This document shows, piece after piece, positions 23,394-36,600 of a stretch of DNA of 64,000 bases; within the stretch, counting starts at the first letter, position 1, and the number at the start of each line of letters is the position of its first letter. Source of the stretch: Rhynchonema sp. JSB1_4. Taxonomy: Eukaryota; Nematoda; Chromadorea; Monhysterida; Xyalidae. Location of the stretch: contig JASAMV010002571.1 of NCBI GenBank assembly GCA_030248065.1, forward strand, positions 49,049 to 113,048, written 5' to 3'. Below the pieces are notes generated by a model that saw nothing but the letters and a program-made list of their open reading frames with translations, made no database searches and had not been told where the DNA came from. The translations under genes were made by a program, and so were the position numbers.

Positions 23394-26300
23394 CTTGATG
23401 GAAAATATTTGAATCTATTTTTTTTTCAGAAAGTGAGAAATAACCCAGATTGTTGCCAAAAATAATTGTGGATAAGAATGACCGAATATGCTTTATTACG
23501 CGGTACTTTCTTGCCGGTTTTTTTAAATGCAGTATAATTTAGGGCTGAAATACAAAATAAAAAATAGCTCAGTTGGAAAATATGGTCTCGGATCTCATGT
23601 ACATACGTCTGCCAAAAAAATTGAATAAGCGTTTTTGAATCTGTCGGCAACAGCTTTTGCAGGGCACATCAAACAAAATACGCATGCAGGTAGAAATTAT
23701 GGAAAATATTGCTGAACCATCATGCAATATTGTGAGAAATATTACCACTGTATGGATGCATGGCGTCTAATGCAGCGGAAAAAATAAAAACATAAAATTA
23801 CATGCACAGGATTTCGGTACAAAGTCGCTAGGATTGCCTGCACCTGTGTTTGTGCTTGTGGATATGCATAAAAATTCAATATAAAGAATATAATGCGAAG
23901 GTATCCGCTTCCAAGCCCAATGTTCGCACAAGCTGAAAATTTAGTACACGTGCTGCCTGCTTTTGCACGGCTGCACTGTTTTCCGCATTGGGTCACGTGG
24001 TTTGGCTGAAATCCTGAGATCTTCACATGGTTGTCGGGGTATTTGTTCCTTTTTTTGAAGTTTTTGAACGTCAATGCACACAAAAGGGGAATTACATAGG
24101 TAATCACTATTCGCAATGTTTGTGGATGTGCTGTTTTCCTGGCAGCAAATTTTTCGGCGCGTACCCATTGAACCGAACAGGACCCGGGCTTCCGGGATCG
24201 TAACAGTGCAGCAAAGTGTGTCGAATAAAACTGCCGTGCCGACATGCGCACATCCTATAAAAACAGCACCACAGACTGTCGGGGGAGGAGACTTTTTATT
24301 TGTCCAAAACGTATTTTAAATTTGGTAGCCTTGCTTGCCCATGCAAGCTGGCAGCCGGTCTGGTTTGCCCAATTTCAATGGAATCACTTGGTTGACATAC
24401 TCAATTCTTATGATGTTGCCACAAAAAATTTTTGCTACAAAAGTTTGGGTACTCGCCTACGCGCAGCGCCTCTCTGCGGCAGTTATACATGTTTTGTTTT
24501 AGGAGTTTGAAAAATAAGAGAACTAGAAAAGTATTATGAGCTCCAGAGCCAGGGGCCGCTCCAGCGCACTAAACTGACACAAACATGGAATTGAGAATGA
24601 CAAAAATGAAGTGGTATCATTTGTGAATAGATCTCGCAGTTGTAACGTACCGAAAGGAACCAACCTTAAACCGATTGAAGAACGAGAACCCATTGGACAG
24701 TACGGTAATTCATATTGCAATACAGCCAAGGGATAAGAAATTCGTAAATATCTCCTCATTTTGCCTACGACCGTTGCCAAAACCGAATTCAAGAATTTTC
24801 GGCACCGCGAGTAAGTATGCATACATACCTAAGACGCCGGAGCACCATCCAAATTTCAACCGCAGCTATAGCACCGGAAAATTAACCAAAAAGTCAGGAA
24901 ACGTTCGGCAAATAAAAATTGGAAACGATTATGAACATAGACGTCATCGCGGTTTCGGTGCGCTCTGGGATGTAAGCTCATTCTGGATATACATTACAGT
25001 CTCTACTTTTTTGTATAGTCACCCCCTTTGAAGCACATGCAGTACTTGTGAAAGATATTTTGGCCTGAAATTTGCCGCGAACCTCCACTAAGACAATGCT
25101 AAGACCAAAAACGACGCCTGCTCCCTCCCGTTGGTTCGACCATTAGGGTATAGACCGTCTATTGATAACTGCACCACAGACATTTAGGGGCCGATGAGCT
25201 TTTTTGCCAAAAAGGGGGAAACTGTTTTGTACGGTTGTGGTTTCGGCAGAAAGAAAGCCGATTTCGCTTGAGCTTTAATGTGACCGATAAGTTTCGGGGA
25301 CACTGCACACGAGTACAGCGACAGATCGTACAGTTTGTCGTTTTAAAAGAGTGACACTCCGTACTGAAATACCCCTCTAACGTGTCCTTTTGAAAGATAT
25401 GTATGCAAAGCAACGTGAGTTTGCACTTTTGTTTTGTTTTGTAAAAATATTGGCTCGCAAACTTACAATTACCAATCAGGCAATGTTATGCATATGGTTT
25501 ATAAGTGAACAAAGATCACGATTCCCGACTGCGTCATTATAAAGACGGTAGACTGTAGCACGAGGAAAATACTTGAGCGGAAGGCCGAACTGTCGGTTCG
25601 CGACAGCTGTATGTCAAATGGACCAAGAAATCCGGTAGACACAATATTTTCAGTTGCGGAGTTTTTGGACTTACGCGCGTGTAAAGTGACACCACTGCTG
25701 TGCTGAGTCATCATGAGAAATCGCAAGGGACCACCGTGCGTGTGGTTTTGGTTGCCTGTTTCTATCTGGCGCCGCAGACGGGCAGTGCAAAAGGGCCAGG
25801 TGTTCCCATACGCGTGCGGTGCAAGCGGATTTTATAAGCATTCAGATACATGTAGGTTATGACCGACGTGTCAGACAAGTGTGTTTGGAGCACAACAGAA
25901 TTGTTAAAGATTTTCGTGACTAGGGTAACCTTGGTGGTGATTCAGGACTGTATACACTCACTATCACTTCCTTGTTCTTTCGTAACAATAGGTCTAATTT
26001 TCGGCGAAGTTTTTTCAAATTGAACATGTCAGCGCGCACCGCACAAGCATTGGCAGCCGACGGATTATTTCAAACTGAACGAACTAAAAAGTGCACGTCC
26101 AATCTTTCTTCGTATCAAGTGTCACAAGAGGAAACCTATCTTTGAAATTTTGGTGGTACCCAAAGCAGCAGTGTGCCAAAGTTATAAAATGCCCGCAGGC
26201 CCCAACAAAACTAATAAAATGTGAATCGAGGTCGGCTCAGCTGACACAAGATGGTATAAATCAAAAAAAGGCTTTTTCCCCGCCACACACCGACAGGGCC

Positions 26301-26484
26301 TTCAAAACTGCGCGCTGCGCGCAAAAGTTCCAAAAGAAAAGTCATGTGAAAAGTGTCCACTGTCGGATCCAAACCTTCCGGGTTACCGTGTCCGAAATTT
26401 AGGGAGCGAGGCGACCGCCTAAAGTGGATGACTACATATGTATTGCGGCTTATTGTAAAGCGGTTGACGTAGGTATCAATATCA

Positions 26485-26576
26485 AAAAAAAAAAAACAAA
26501 AAAAAACAAAAACAAACAAAAAAAAAAAAACAACAAAAAAAAAGGAAAAGGAAAAAAAAAAAAAAAAAAAAAAAAT
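26485..26576. repeat. A-rich simple repeat
   Basis: About 90 bases of runs of A interrupted by single C, G or GG. It would read as poly-Lys in one frame; there is no sign of coding. Confidence 0.9.
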
Positions 26577-28517
26577 AATACCTCCCTGATTACACATCTC
26601 TTTGAGTGTCCGCTGTTTTTTTTAAACCAGTGTTTCTGTCCGCGCAGTTTTTTCACCGCTGTGGAAAAACGGGTACGATAAAATACAAAAAGGTGGAATT
26701 TGGTGACCGAAACGGATCTGTCTTGATCGCGTGAACGTCTTGAATTAAGGACATACATTATCCATAGTTAACGAGTAGTCAGTTGAGTGGGTTCGTCAAA
26801 GATCTGCGTCAACAACTCCAAAATGCGCGCCTCTTGCAAGAGTCAAAGCACAATGGAGCTTAAAGCGTGTCATAAAAAACACTTGGCTGGTGGTTGGCGC
26901 ACGCCAGCTATAGCAGCTGCGGCGACTGTGTGCTTTTCAAATATACAAATGGCTGACATTCAATGTTTAGACCCATTAATCTGCCAACGATAAGAGCTGC
27001 AGCAGCACCTGAACAGTGTACAGCCTGTACTCTGCACTGCATGGTGGCAATGTTGGAACCGGCGGCTTTCTTGGCCATAATAGTAAGGAATATTGGAGGA
27101 TTAGATGGGGTATCGAACTCGATTGGAAATCAAACTGTGAGAGGATTGCACTACGGAGTGTTCACTATAACAAGTGTGGATTGTAACCGACAGCAATGAA
27201 GTGGATAAGCTGATATTGGGGGTGAAGACGCTGTATATCACAATCTGACAGCCGAGCAAAGCACTGGCCTTGGGGAAGTTGGGCCATTCTTGAAATAGCT
27301 TAGTCTCGCCACTCATGATACTGCTGGACTTGATAATTCAGGGAGAAATCACGTATTCCCACTGTAATGATGACCCTCAATGCAATGAATATCCAACTAT
27401 AATAGAGTGAATGACAACTTGTGAACCGAGACTGCCTACCTTATCAGATCAAGCACTTTCGGTGGACGTTCTTTGTGGGGAACACCAATCCTTGTCCCTG
27501 CCGATCGCTGAGAACCAAGAATTAAACATCACACACGGACTCCTAGGTACACAGCACCCATTTGCAATTGCCAGCAGTCCAATAATGATGAGCCAATGTG
27601 CCAGCAATAACCACTGTACTCAATCATGGCATTTTGAAGCATGCGGCTTGACATGAAAACTTGTTTATGCGAAGCAGCTAGCGGAACCCGACACATTTTG
27701 CTCTCATTTTGTGCAGTTTGGTGGCCAAAAGTGTGACTAAAAGCCAAAGTGCCGCCAATCCCGACATCCCGTGCCATCCAACCAAACTTGTGAGCAGCCT
27801 TATGTGTGCCTACAGTAGTATATGTATATATGTATATGTATGTACCCACGCACTCCGCTTTTTCAAAAATATGGTAACAACTTTTTTCTGGTGCGTCAAA
27901 TTCTCTCAAGGGGCTCGGCGGTCACGATATTTCACGCGCGGACCACCCGAAAATATTTACGATTAGCGCCTCGACGGAAAGTGCATAATCCCTATAGGTA
28001 CCTTTGCATACTTTGGTTCAGCATAATGTAAAACCAGCATAATGCAACTAACGTGCCCTTCGTACTGTTCGTCTGGGGTAAAGAAATTACAACACAGGGA
28101 CACTTTATAATGGTTATATGAATGTAGCTCATGAAAAAAACACCAAAAAACATGATAGAAATTCTGGTTCCTTATTGCGGTGTGAGGACAAAACAGCGGT
28201 TGCTATATTTCATGTATAAGTGGTGACGGTACAACCCCAGGGATATGTATACCACTGGCGTTTCATATTTATAAATCATCGAAAATTACATATACAGTAT
28301 ATAAATTTGAGCAAAAAAGCAGCGACCGTTTTGTGTCCGAAATCAAAACCCAAGACGCCGCCGTGCACCCATTTTTGTTGGCGGCTGGAGCGGAAACAAA
28401 TTCTTTTTAGGGCAAACCCAAAAAAGACATTGGCAAATTTGGCAATCGGTCCGGTCTGGTCCTGTCTTGACGATTTGCATCAAGGATACTTCTAGATTTA
28501 TACTGCCATGTCACTAA

Positions 28518-28578
28518 TTTTGACCAGTGTAGAAACTTTTCAGTAACTGGCTGGGAACAACATTTACGCTGGTCGAAA
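28518..28578. repeat. Mini-MITE with TTGACCAGCGTAAA inverted ends
   Basis: TTTTGACCAGTGTAGAAA and TTTACGCTGGTCGAAA are inverted ends about 30 bases apart. Other copies or single ends: 8824, 14949-14987, 35225-35282, 46125-46138 and 50278-50295. Confidence 0.75.
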
Positions 28579-30104
28579 TTGGTGGCTTCAGCAAATCTCG
28601 AAATATCCAGCAAAAGTCACGCGACCAAGGTCGGAGTGGTTAGTGTATCGTAAAATTTGAATTCGCACATTGAGATTGAATATAGATACTCTGGCTGAAT
28701 GGAAAGCAAACAATTCTGCAGCACTGTCGATGGGAATTGTTACCATGACTTTCATACTTCATTCGGTTCGGTATCCTTTCCACCAACTGACAGAAAGCTT
28801 CTTGTTTTCGCGCACAAGCACAAAACTTACTAAAATCAGCCAAAAATTCCCAAGGTTCTTGGGGGACCGCGAAAGTATACAGTTTTCATGAAACATATCT
28901 GATGGTTTATATCACCAACATGTTTGCCTGAGCCTGACATTGTGTGTACATGTACATACTACATATCTAAGTTTTTTGACGTGAAAGTGTGATAAACTCA
29001 AGGCTCGTTCGGATACCATACCCATCCAGGGTTAAAACACCTCGTGAAATATTGGATGGAAAGTGTTGGTTGATTATGTGAAATATATGGTGGGCATAAA
29101 TGAACTAAACTAACGCCAGTGAAACGGTTAAAAGAAACTTCTTCGTGTCGAAAGTTGTCACCACAAAGCATCAATTCACTCCTCCAAAATATTGTACGTA
29201 GCTGGTCCCAAGTCCAGCCTAATAGTACTGTCGTCAACTCAGATAGGCAACTCTCGTCGTCAACACCCACGTATAATTTCATGCACTCATTTAGGGCTGC
29301 TTGAGTTGAGGACCAGAGCTGACCACTTCAGTTGACCACTGTACCATTAGATAGGTCTAAGCAAACAGGGTGTGGGAGAGTGTCACTTCAGAGTGGTCAA
29401 TTCTTGCCACGCATGGAGATATATGTACGTACATATTTGGACTTTTTTCCAATGGAGAGCACTTAGACGGTCTGTCACACAGAGTAGCAGCTTGCGAATT
29501 GCAGTTGTTACCCGCTGGTTTGCTGGGGTAAAGTTCTGTTTCTTGGAAGATAGCCACGCATGCATGCGTTATTGTTATTTCCGTTACGCCGTTGGTTTCG
29601 CTTTTTTAAGTTTATGTTTTCAGCAATTTTCAACTGAGCTATGTAATGAAGTCAAACTGTATAGCACCAATGAAACGTTGTGTCAATAGTACTGTCGTCA
29701 ACTCTCTAACTTCTCGCACTTATATTTGGCCTGCTTCAGGGGAGGACTTTACCATTAGCCGATACATGATTATAAATACTGTACATACACACAGCGAAAC
29801 AAAACCAGAGAAACAAGTCTGACCATAAAAAAGTTCAAAATTATCTTGCGCCACACAGTAATTGCACAAAGGGTTTTAATAATCAGATTCATGTTTCCAG
29901 AACACAGCATTGATCCAAAAGAAATGGTGAAGGCACCCAAAAAATTAGGCAATGGTTGACGTACATAATGTATGCAGGTCGTCAAACAGTATAATTGATG
30001 CAACATTTCGTCATAAGGGGCCATTCCCGACAAGTATTAATTGGTGATTGTTTGATTGGGCTTATAGTAGTATGTAATCAATGTCGTCAAATCACCGCGT
30101 CAAG

Positions 30105-30399
30105 GCTGTGAGCAGATAAGCGCGGAATGCGGAAATTGGTGAGCAGATAAACGCGGAATGGCAGATTTCTGCATTCCGCGTTTATCTGCTCACTTTTGCG
30201 GAATGGTGCGCGCTTGGGTTACGACAACTTCCAGCGTGCTGACCTCAAATGTTGCTTGTTAACGCAAACAGCAACTGAGATGTTTGACCAAAAGCATAAA
30301 TTTACTTGCAGAAATTCGAAATTCCGCAAAGGTGAGCAGATAAACGCGGAATGCGGAATGCAGAAATCTGCCATTCCGCGTTTATATCTGCTCACAGCC
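30105..30399. repeat. Foldback element of GCAGATAAACGCGGAATG words
   Basis: GGCTGTGAGCAGATAA at the left and its inverse ATCTGCTCACAGCC at the right enclose several direct and inverted copies of GAGCAGATAAACGCGGAATG. It seems to be inserted in or beside an element shared with 8437-8660. Confidence 0.8.
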
Positions 30400-30977
30400 C
30401 AAATCTTTGCATCAAATGTTCTCGCGCTCATTTGGGGCTCATGTTGCTTGATTTGACGAAAAGGTTTGACGACAAAACTACTAGCCTTTGATTGGTACAT
30501 GGTGTATACGTCAACGATGTTGAAGGACGATAATGCGTTAACCATTTTACAATCCGCCAAAAACACTGAACACATATAGCGTATACATACAGTACATAAA
30601 TGCAAAATCACTCAATTAAACAACAGACAGTAATAATGTCTCAGATATTCATTGGTGTTCGTGTGACACATCTCCGTTGAGCGCACCACACACGTCCGTC
30701 CCGATCGTTCAAAATTCGACCGCACGATTTCGTAGTATTTGCCGTCGGCCAACACGATCGAATGCAGTTTTTGGCATCTGTGTGATACAGTGTAGCCTCT
30801 TTATGGCGACCTTCGATATGGTCAACATTTTTTAAACAATAGTTTTCATCCAATCTGGCGTTAACCTCCAATTAAGCACTCTGTAGTGAATATTTTCACA
30901 GTGACCGAAAAATAACGAACCTACATACCCTTCCCCCCGATGATGATAGGGTAGACCATGCAACGGTTTTTGACATA

Positions 30978-31242
30978 GTAAGTTTCTAATTTCGTTGCCT
31001 CATGCATTTTTACAGACGCAGGGAAACTCCCGTTCGAAGTTGAGGCAGGCATCAAGCTCAATACACAGTCAACAAGCCACGCAGCTGACACACACCGCTT
31101 GTGTGACTGAAGCATTCGAAACGCACACGAGCCAGCTGCGTGGCTTGTTGACTGTGTATTGAGCTTGATGCCTGCCTCGACTTCGAACGGGAGTTTCCCT
31201 GCGTCTGTAAAAATGCATGAGGCAATGAAATTAGAAATTTAC
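30978..31242. repeat. Hairpin element, AGTAAATTTC family, copy 2
   Basis: A near-perfect inverted repeat with arms of about 125 bases and centre CTGAAGCATTCGAAACG. Copies 1 and 3 have GAAACATTCGAAACG, so this one has a substitution in the central motif. Confidence 0.88.
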
Positions 31243-31364
31243 CATACATTTCATTTTATATTTTTCAAACCCTAGCATCGTAATGATTTATATTCGTAAT
31301 CGTATTCGATATCCAGCGGATCTGAATTGTGCATAATTTGAATGTTTTATTCTTATCAAGCTGG

Positions 31365-31890
31365 CTCAACTGATAAGTGAGTGGATTAGCCCACTCGTAA
31401 CAGCTGTCAGCAATGCAGTATGTCCTATGACTGAGACGGTCTATGATCACACAGCTAATATCAGAATCGTTTTCCCCTCTCCAAAAAATCAAATGCTTGA
31501 TAGTGCATTCATTCATGACCATTTGAATATGTGACAGCCGGGTGCGCAGCGAACCTTGGCACGCTGGCAATTTCAATGCATTTCGTCCAATACTGCATAT
31601 CTTTTTGTACCCACTCCATGGTAATGAACAAGCCGAAGTGTGAACTAGTCCCTTAGTTTCTATTTCGAACTGGTTCTGTTGATAAATTGATAAGGCCACT
31701 CATGTAACGGCTGTCAATAATTTTTGGCCGCACCGAGACGTCGTCTGATCACAAAACTAATGTCAGAATCGTTTTTCCCACATCCGAAAACCATATAGCT
31801 GAGACTGCATTCGTCTATGACGATTTGAACATGTGACAGCCGGATGACCGGAGTGACAAGCGGATAAACTTGGCACTTTAATCCATTTCT
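31365..31890. repeat. Diverged direct duplication downstream of U2
   Basis: Blocks of roughly 31365-31640 and 31675-31890 align in the same order, sharing TATGTGACAGCCGG or CATGTGACAGCCGGATG, TATCAGAATCGTTTT or TGTCAGAATCGTTTT, and TAACRGCTGTCA. It may be the 3' flank of an earlier U2 tandem unit; I see no second U2 coding part. Confidence 0.6.
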
Positions 31891-31916
31891 TGCGAATGTC
31901 ATCCCCTTTCGGGGAT

Positions 31917-32101
31917 TGGGCCGTTCCCGGAGGTACTGCAATACCGGGTCGACCCGCGGTACAGGCGGAGCAAGCTCCAACACTGCACCAAGGCCCAAAA
32001 ATCAGATAATCTCAATTGTGACTAATAAGTCACGTATCAGAGATTAAGCTGATAAGAACAGATACTACACTTTGATCTTAGCCAAAAGGCCGAGAAGCGA
32101 T
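31917..32101 (-). ncRNA. U2 spliceosomal snRNA
   Basis: Read on the minus strand, it starts ATCGCTTCTCGGCCTTTTGG, then has the branch-point-pairing GTGTAGTATCTGTTC, stem IIa/b sequence around TACGTGACTTATTAGTCAC, an Sm-like site GATTTTTGG, and 3' stem-loops (GGAGCTTGCTCC, GGTATTGCAGTACC). Length is about 185 nt, close to animal U2. The RNA pairs with the intron branch point in the spliceosome. No poly-A signal or promoter element was identified with confidence. The 3' end is estimated. Confidence 0.96.
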
Positions 32102-32909
32102 AACTTTGCTGTAATCCACAAGGTCTAGTCTATCACGGCTGTCACATCATCCAGCCTGCCATCTGTCAATGTTCTAGGATACGGCCACTATGCCCAACAC
32201 GTGTTTGCAACGTTGCCGCTATGTTAGACCAGTGCACTGACAGCTGGCAGGTCACGTGACGTCGCACTGGCTGACAGGTAAATCCGGCTGCACAAAAGTT
32301 TGAAGAAAATGTTTCAACTGATCATAACTTTGGCATTGTCGTCATTGACAACGTAATAAACGACTGATGAGCAGGTCATCAGGTGGAAAGGAGACTCCAA
32401 TTGGGCATGTTTTCAGCAGCAGGTTAAAACTGGGGATTCTGCGATGTTGCAAAGCTGCTTTTGAGCTTTTCGAATCAAACCATACCCAGAATTGACTGGC
32501 TGAAACAAATCAAACGGACAAACTTTGCGCAACGTTCAGTAGTGACAGACAGGTTGACGTGCCATGCACATCAAAAAATGGTATTGTTTTGTTTGTAGTT
32601 TACCTCGCTGGCACTAACATTACCAAAATTTTAGTTTTCTTTTTGAACACGTTCGAGTTTGGTGAGACAACATTTCCTGTCATAAGGCAGCGTGCGCATA
32701 CCGTAATAAACCATTCTAACACGCATCAGCACTCGAACGAGGGGACCACACATTTGTGATCTTGGTACACAGGCTGCTGCGGTTGTGCCGTGGGTTCTAT
32801 TGCAGTTAGTGACGCAGGGAAGGCCCAGTCCGCAGCATCAAATGACCATTTTCAATGGGAGACGTTATCCGGTTATTAACACTGTCAGTGCGTATCATTC
32901 GTTGTCATT
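32102..32909. other. U2 upstream region, no gene recognised
   Basis: This interval should contain the U2 promoter (upstream on the minus strand). I see no TATA box or convincing proximal element. It includes a CGACTGATGAGCAGGTCATCAGG stem-like stretch at 32360, considered as a ribozyme and rejected. Confidence 0.4.
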
Positions 32910-33142
32910 GGGTGCAATTTTCGAAACGGTGTAAAGGTCAGTTGGGCGTAAAGATCGGCGTAAAGTTCGGTCGAAAGCTCGCCTCGGTCGGCGTAGCTCG
33001 GTGTAAACGTGAAACATTGCCTGTTATTAACATGGAATGTTTCAAGTTTACACCGAGGTCCGTCGCACTGAGCTGTCGACCGAGCTTTCCACGGACCTTT
33101 ACACCCAACCGACCTTTACACCGTTTCGAAAATATCACCCAT
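32910..33142. repeat. Foldback element GGTGTAAAGGTC, compact copy
   Basis: Left arm GGGTGCAATTTTCGAAACGG and TGTAAAGGTCAGTTGGG; right arm is the inverse, ending AAATATCACCC. Inner arm ends carry GTGAAACATTG (33009) and GAATGTTTCAAG (33037) around a short loop. The long sister is at 46662-48404. Confidence 0.9.
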
Positions 33143-33648
33143 TGTCAAAATGACCTCGAAACGCAATATCAACTGAAGTTTTTGTCCGGTTTTCGGGTGC
33201 GGGAAATACGAAATACATTATGTATATACGTAATGAGAGAGAAGTTCGGGTAGGCCCATCCCATGAAGCTTATTTGACAAGTTTTCGATAAAGATCCCCG
33301 GAGGCTCATTTAGATGTTCGCCTCACAACATGTGTTTCTGAAGTAATGACAGCGATTCTCGGGGTCTTATTCGTAAATGTTGGATATTTTTTTGTTTCAA
33401 AATCTCAGAACATATGCATGTCCGAGATAATCACCCAGGGGCGTTAATCATACTTCTCCGGTACTTACACCAGGACTCAAACGCATATACCTGAGCTTTG
33501 TGATCAGACGGCGTCCTGCGCTGAATCAGTAATGCAATTGGGGTAACTGTCAGTCACACAGAATGCGTTTTCTTGTTTTACTGTATGCAACGAGGCGGAC
33601 TTTATTGTGATGGTGGACCGTATGACATGATAAAGAACACGTACGTAC

Positions 33649-36600
33649 CGTAGTCGCATCAGATCAATGAATTTGCTGGACTTGTCCGAGAATCGTAATG
33701 TTTCATCGTCCCAGCGCATCTCCAGCCGACGCAACACGCGACAGAACTTTGAGATCGTGTCGACAAACTGATCGACCGTAATCTTCGTGGTCACTTTGGC
33801 GCAACAATCCTCCGCTATGCCCATCACCAACGTTCTGCAATGCGGAGAGAAATGTGACCGTCATTCAAGCTGAACTCTGACAAACATGAAAAACGAAAAG
33901 CGAAAAGTTTTACTATGCACTTTTCGCTTTTTGCTTTTCGCTATTGTCAGAGCGTAAAAGCAAAAAAGCAGACAAAATCAGTCATCATTCGTCTCACTCG
34001 TCAATTGCAGACTGTGAACCGTTTTCTTCATCGATCGTCTGTCACTAAGCGCAATGTTAATGACATCGCTTTTTGCGCTCTTTTCGCTTTTCGCGTTTGT
34101 CATCAGAGTTCAGCCTCAGCCCATATCGCAAAGTCAGTAATCTGTCAATAAATCGTTATCAACTCACTCAACAATGGGCAGTTCGCTGATGAAACGCATC
34201 CAGAAGTTCTCGGTCAGTTTGTGATGTCCGCCCAACAGACACGCTTTCAGCTGCGGCCCGTGTCGCATGAAAAAGTCACCCATCGCGCTCTCGTTAATCG
34301 AATCGCATGTGTCCAGATCGAGATAGAGCAGATTCGATGCGGCGCCGGACTCCATCCAACCGAGCAATGCCTGTGCGAGGTTAATTATAAAGTGGTTGAC
34401 GCATGTCATTGACCAACGCATGTTTCATTGTGGTGACGGACAGGGATCGGTCAATGTCGTGTCGGATGTCTTCATCCAAAAAAGTGCAGATGTCGGGGTT
34501 TGAGACCCTCAGATTTCCTCATATAGCTGTTGGATGTCGAATGTCTGTTTAGCTGTAGGTATACCTTTTTCAAAAGTCAAACTCCAACGATCATGGTCAC
34601 CATAAAGAGGGTAGACTTTACCGCTCCGCCCCCACCCCCCCTCCCCGACCCCAACCAACATCGTCGTCAAAGTTTTCGAGGAATCCGGCCTTCAGCCATC
34701 GCAGATTGGGCAGCCGCGACAACACGCTGCGAATCGCCTCCGACTTCAGTTCGGTAGCAGAAATGTCCAGTTCTTTGATCTTTGTGTTTTCCCACGCAAT
34801 ATCGGTGACGGGCATCACTGTGCTGCCGCCGAGATCTGAAAATGAGCATCAGAAATGTGTTCACAAACTACCTATACTGAGCCGACTGATGTTTCACTCC
34901 ATAAAAATATTTCGAGCGTGTTCGTCCAATGTTTGCTAAAACCCTGTTTGAGTCGAACAGATTTGTGGTGCATTGACGATGTCCCGGTGCACCGCCCAAC
35001 TGCTAAATTATATTCCACCCTCTTTACATTAACAACACGATAACGCTCCGCATTGCAGATATGTAGGTATTTTTCAAGGTTTTGTGTGTTGGTTCGAGAT
35101 CTGCCATTTAACCTCGTAATTACACCTGGTAACAGAAGAATGCTGGTCCCGATCATCTCACCATATAGAGAGGGTGGACTGCATCATACGAGCTGACGAC
35201 ATATTTAGAGACTTGCTCCTAATTCAAACCAGCGCAAATCTGATAAATTTTTTCAAGCATGGGCAGACTTTTACGCTGGTCTTCATTCTGGTTCACACCG
35301 AACGAAATGTATCGAACTTGTATGAGCGAGAAACAGTGTGGTGAGCGCCTTGCATGCGGTGATCAGTGCTTTGACACCCTTGGCCGTCACTTTGTTGCAA
35401 TAGTTGACGCACAAGCACTCCAGTTTGGCGCACGTCACTGACAGCGACTCGACGTGCTCATCTGTGACGAATGCCACCTGAAACAACAAGGTGAACCACG
35501 CACATGAACAGGGTGATGTTTCAGTGTGTGTGTACCTAGTATACGCAAAGTTTAGCACGCTAGTCCTAGCACGCAGGGTAATGTCTCAAACTCAGTCACA
35601 ACTTGACAAGTGGCATAAGAACACACTCACACCCCAGAGATTGACGACACGCAGGTTCGGCATGTATTGCTTGAGTCGATGGATGTTCACCGTTTCATAC
35701 ACCTCCTCTTCTTCGTCCTCAATTTTTTCGTAGGTGCCTGAAAAGAGAGAAAATCGAAATCTGCATAGGTGAGGCCCTTTACCAGCTTGGCGATTGACTA
35801 ATGACCTGTCTTGGTCACGTGATTCATTGAACTTTATTTTATTCCGAGATTTACTAATGGCGCATTAGCTGCGACAGCTAACATCGAACCAAACGATTGT
35901 TGACACTATGGTAGGTAGTACATGGTAGGTACTGGGCCGTCTCTAAAACTATAAACACAGCCTAATTTTTTTCTTTCCTTAAACTTTCGTTGAAGAGATT
36001 TCTTTTTCAAACTGAAATATCAGCTAGCCAACCAACCGATGACATGCAACATTTCGACCGACGAAATGTAGGTGTAGATCTTGCGCAGCAGACCCTCAAG
36101 GAAGATGTTCTCCGACAAACACAACGTCAAGGAACGCAAACGCGATGGGAAACACTGCAGATCGGTGAAATCGTGCAATTGTGCCGCCGTGGAGAAATCT
36201 GCAACGAGAATCTTAAGCGCTTTTTCCGGTTTCAAGCTGTTTTCAAATCGATTTGTTGGCGCAACGTGTGGTGCACCAGGTAATCGTCAGTGAGAATGCC
36301 AAAATGAGGCGCGCACGAGTTGGTTTTATGCTCGTTTACAACATGATTGCTTGCCGGTTAAATGGACCTGGCAGAGGCGTATTATGGTATGAAAATGACA
36401 AAAAGAGTGAAATAAGTGCTCAGCTAAGGACGAACTAAGGTTAAATCCGCAATCCGGAAACCGGAAATAATTTGCATACAAAAATACAAAACATTTCCGG
36501 ACCCGGAAATATTTTCTGAAAACGCAGAAATTTACATGCAAAACTGATGCGTTTTTCGGAAATATTTCCGGATTCCGGTTTCCGGGATTCAAGCTAAGTC

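Larger units (their letters stand above)
23394..30100. other. Gene-poor interval
   Basis: I recognise no exon with family support. Visible items: a poly-A/K-rich tract at 26485-26575, a pogo-like end at 25530-25557 (GGTAGACTGTAG), a GGTTGACGTAGG end at 26458, a TTGACCAG...CTGGTC MITE at 28518-28577, and a repeated block (29213-29345 with 29678-29760) sharing AATAGTACTGTCGTCAACTC and ACCATTAG. Several frames of 80-130 codons exist, but they overlap repeats and lack any motif. Confidence 0.55.

Noticed and set aside
31714..31998. Open frame overlapping the U2 gene
   Set aside because: It is a chance frame through U2 and its flank.
32355..32395. Second hammerhead ribozyme (CTGATGAG ... GGAAAG)
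   Set aside because: No stem II of the right length closes before GAAA and the base before it is not the expected C; the visible pairing is a plain GATGA/TCATC stem.
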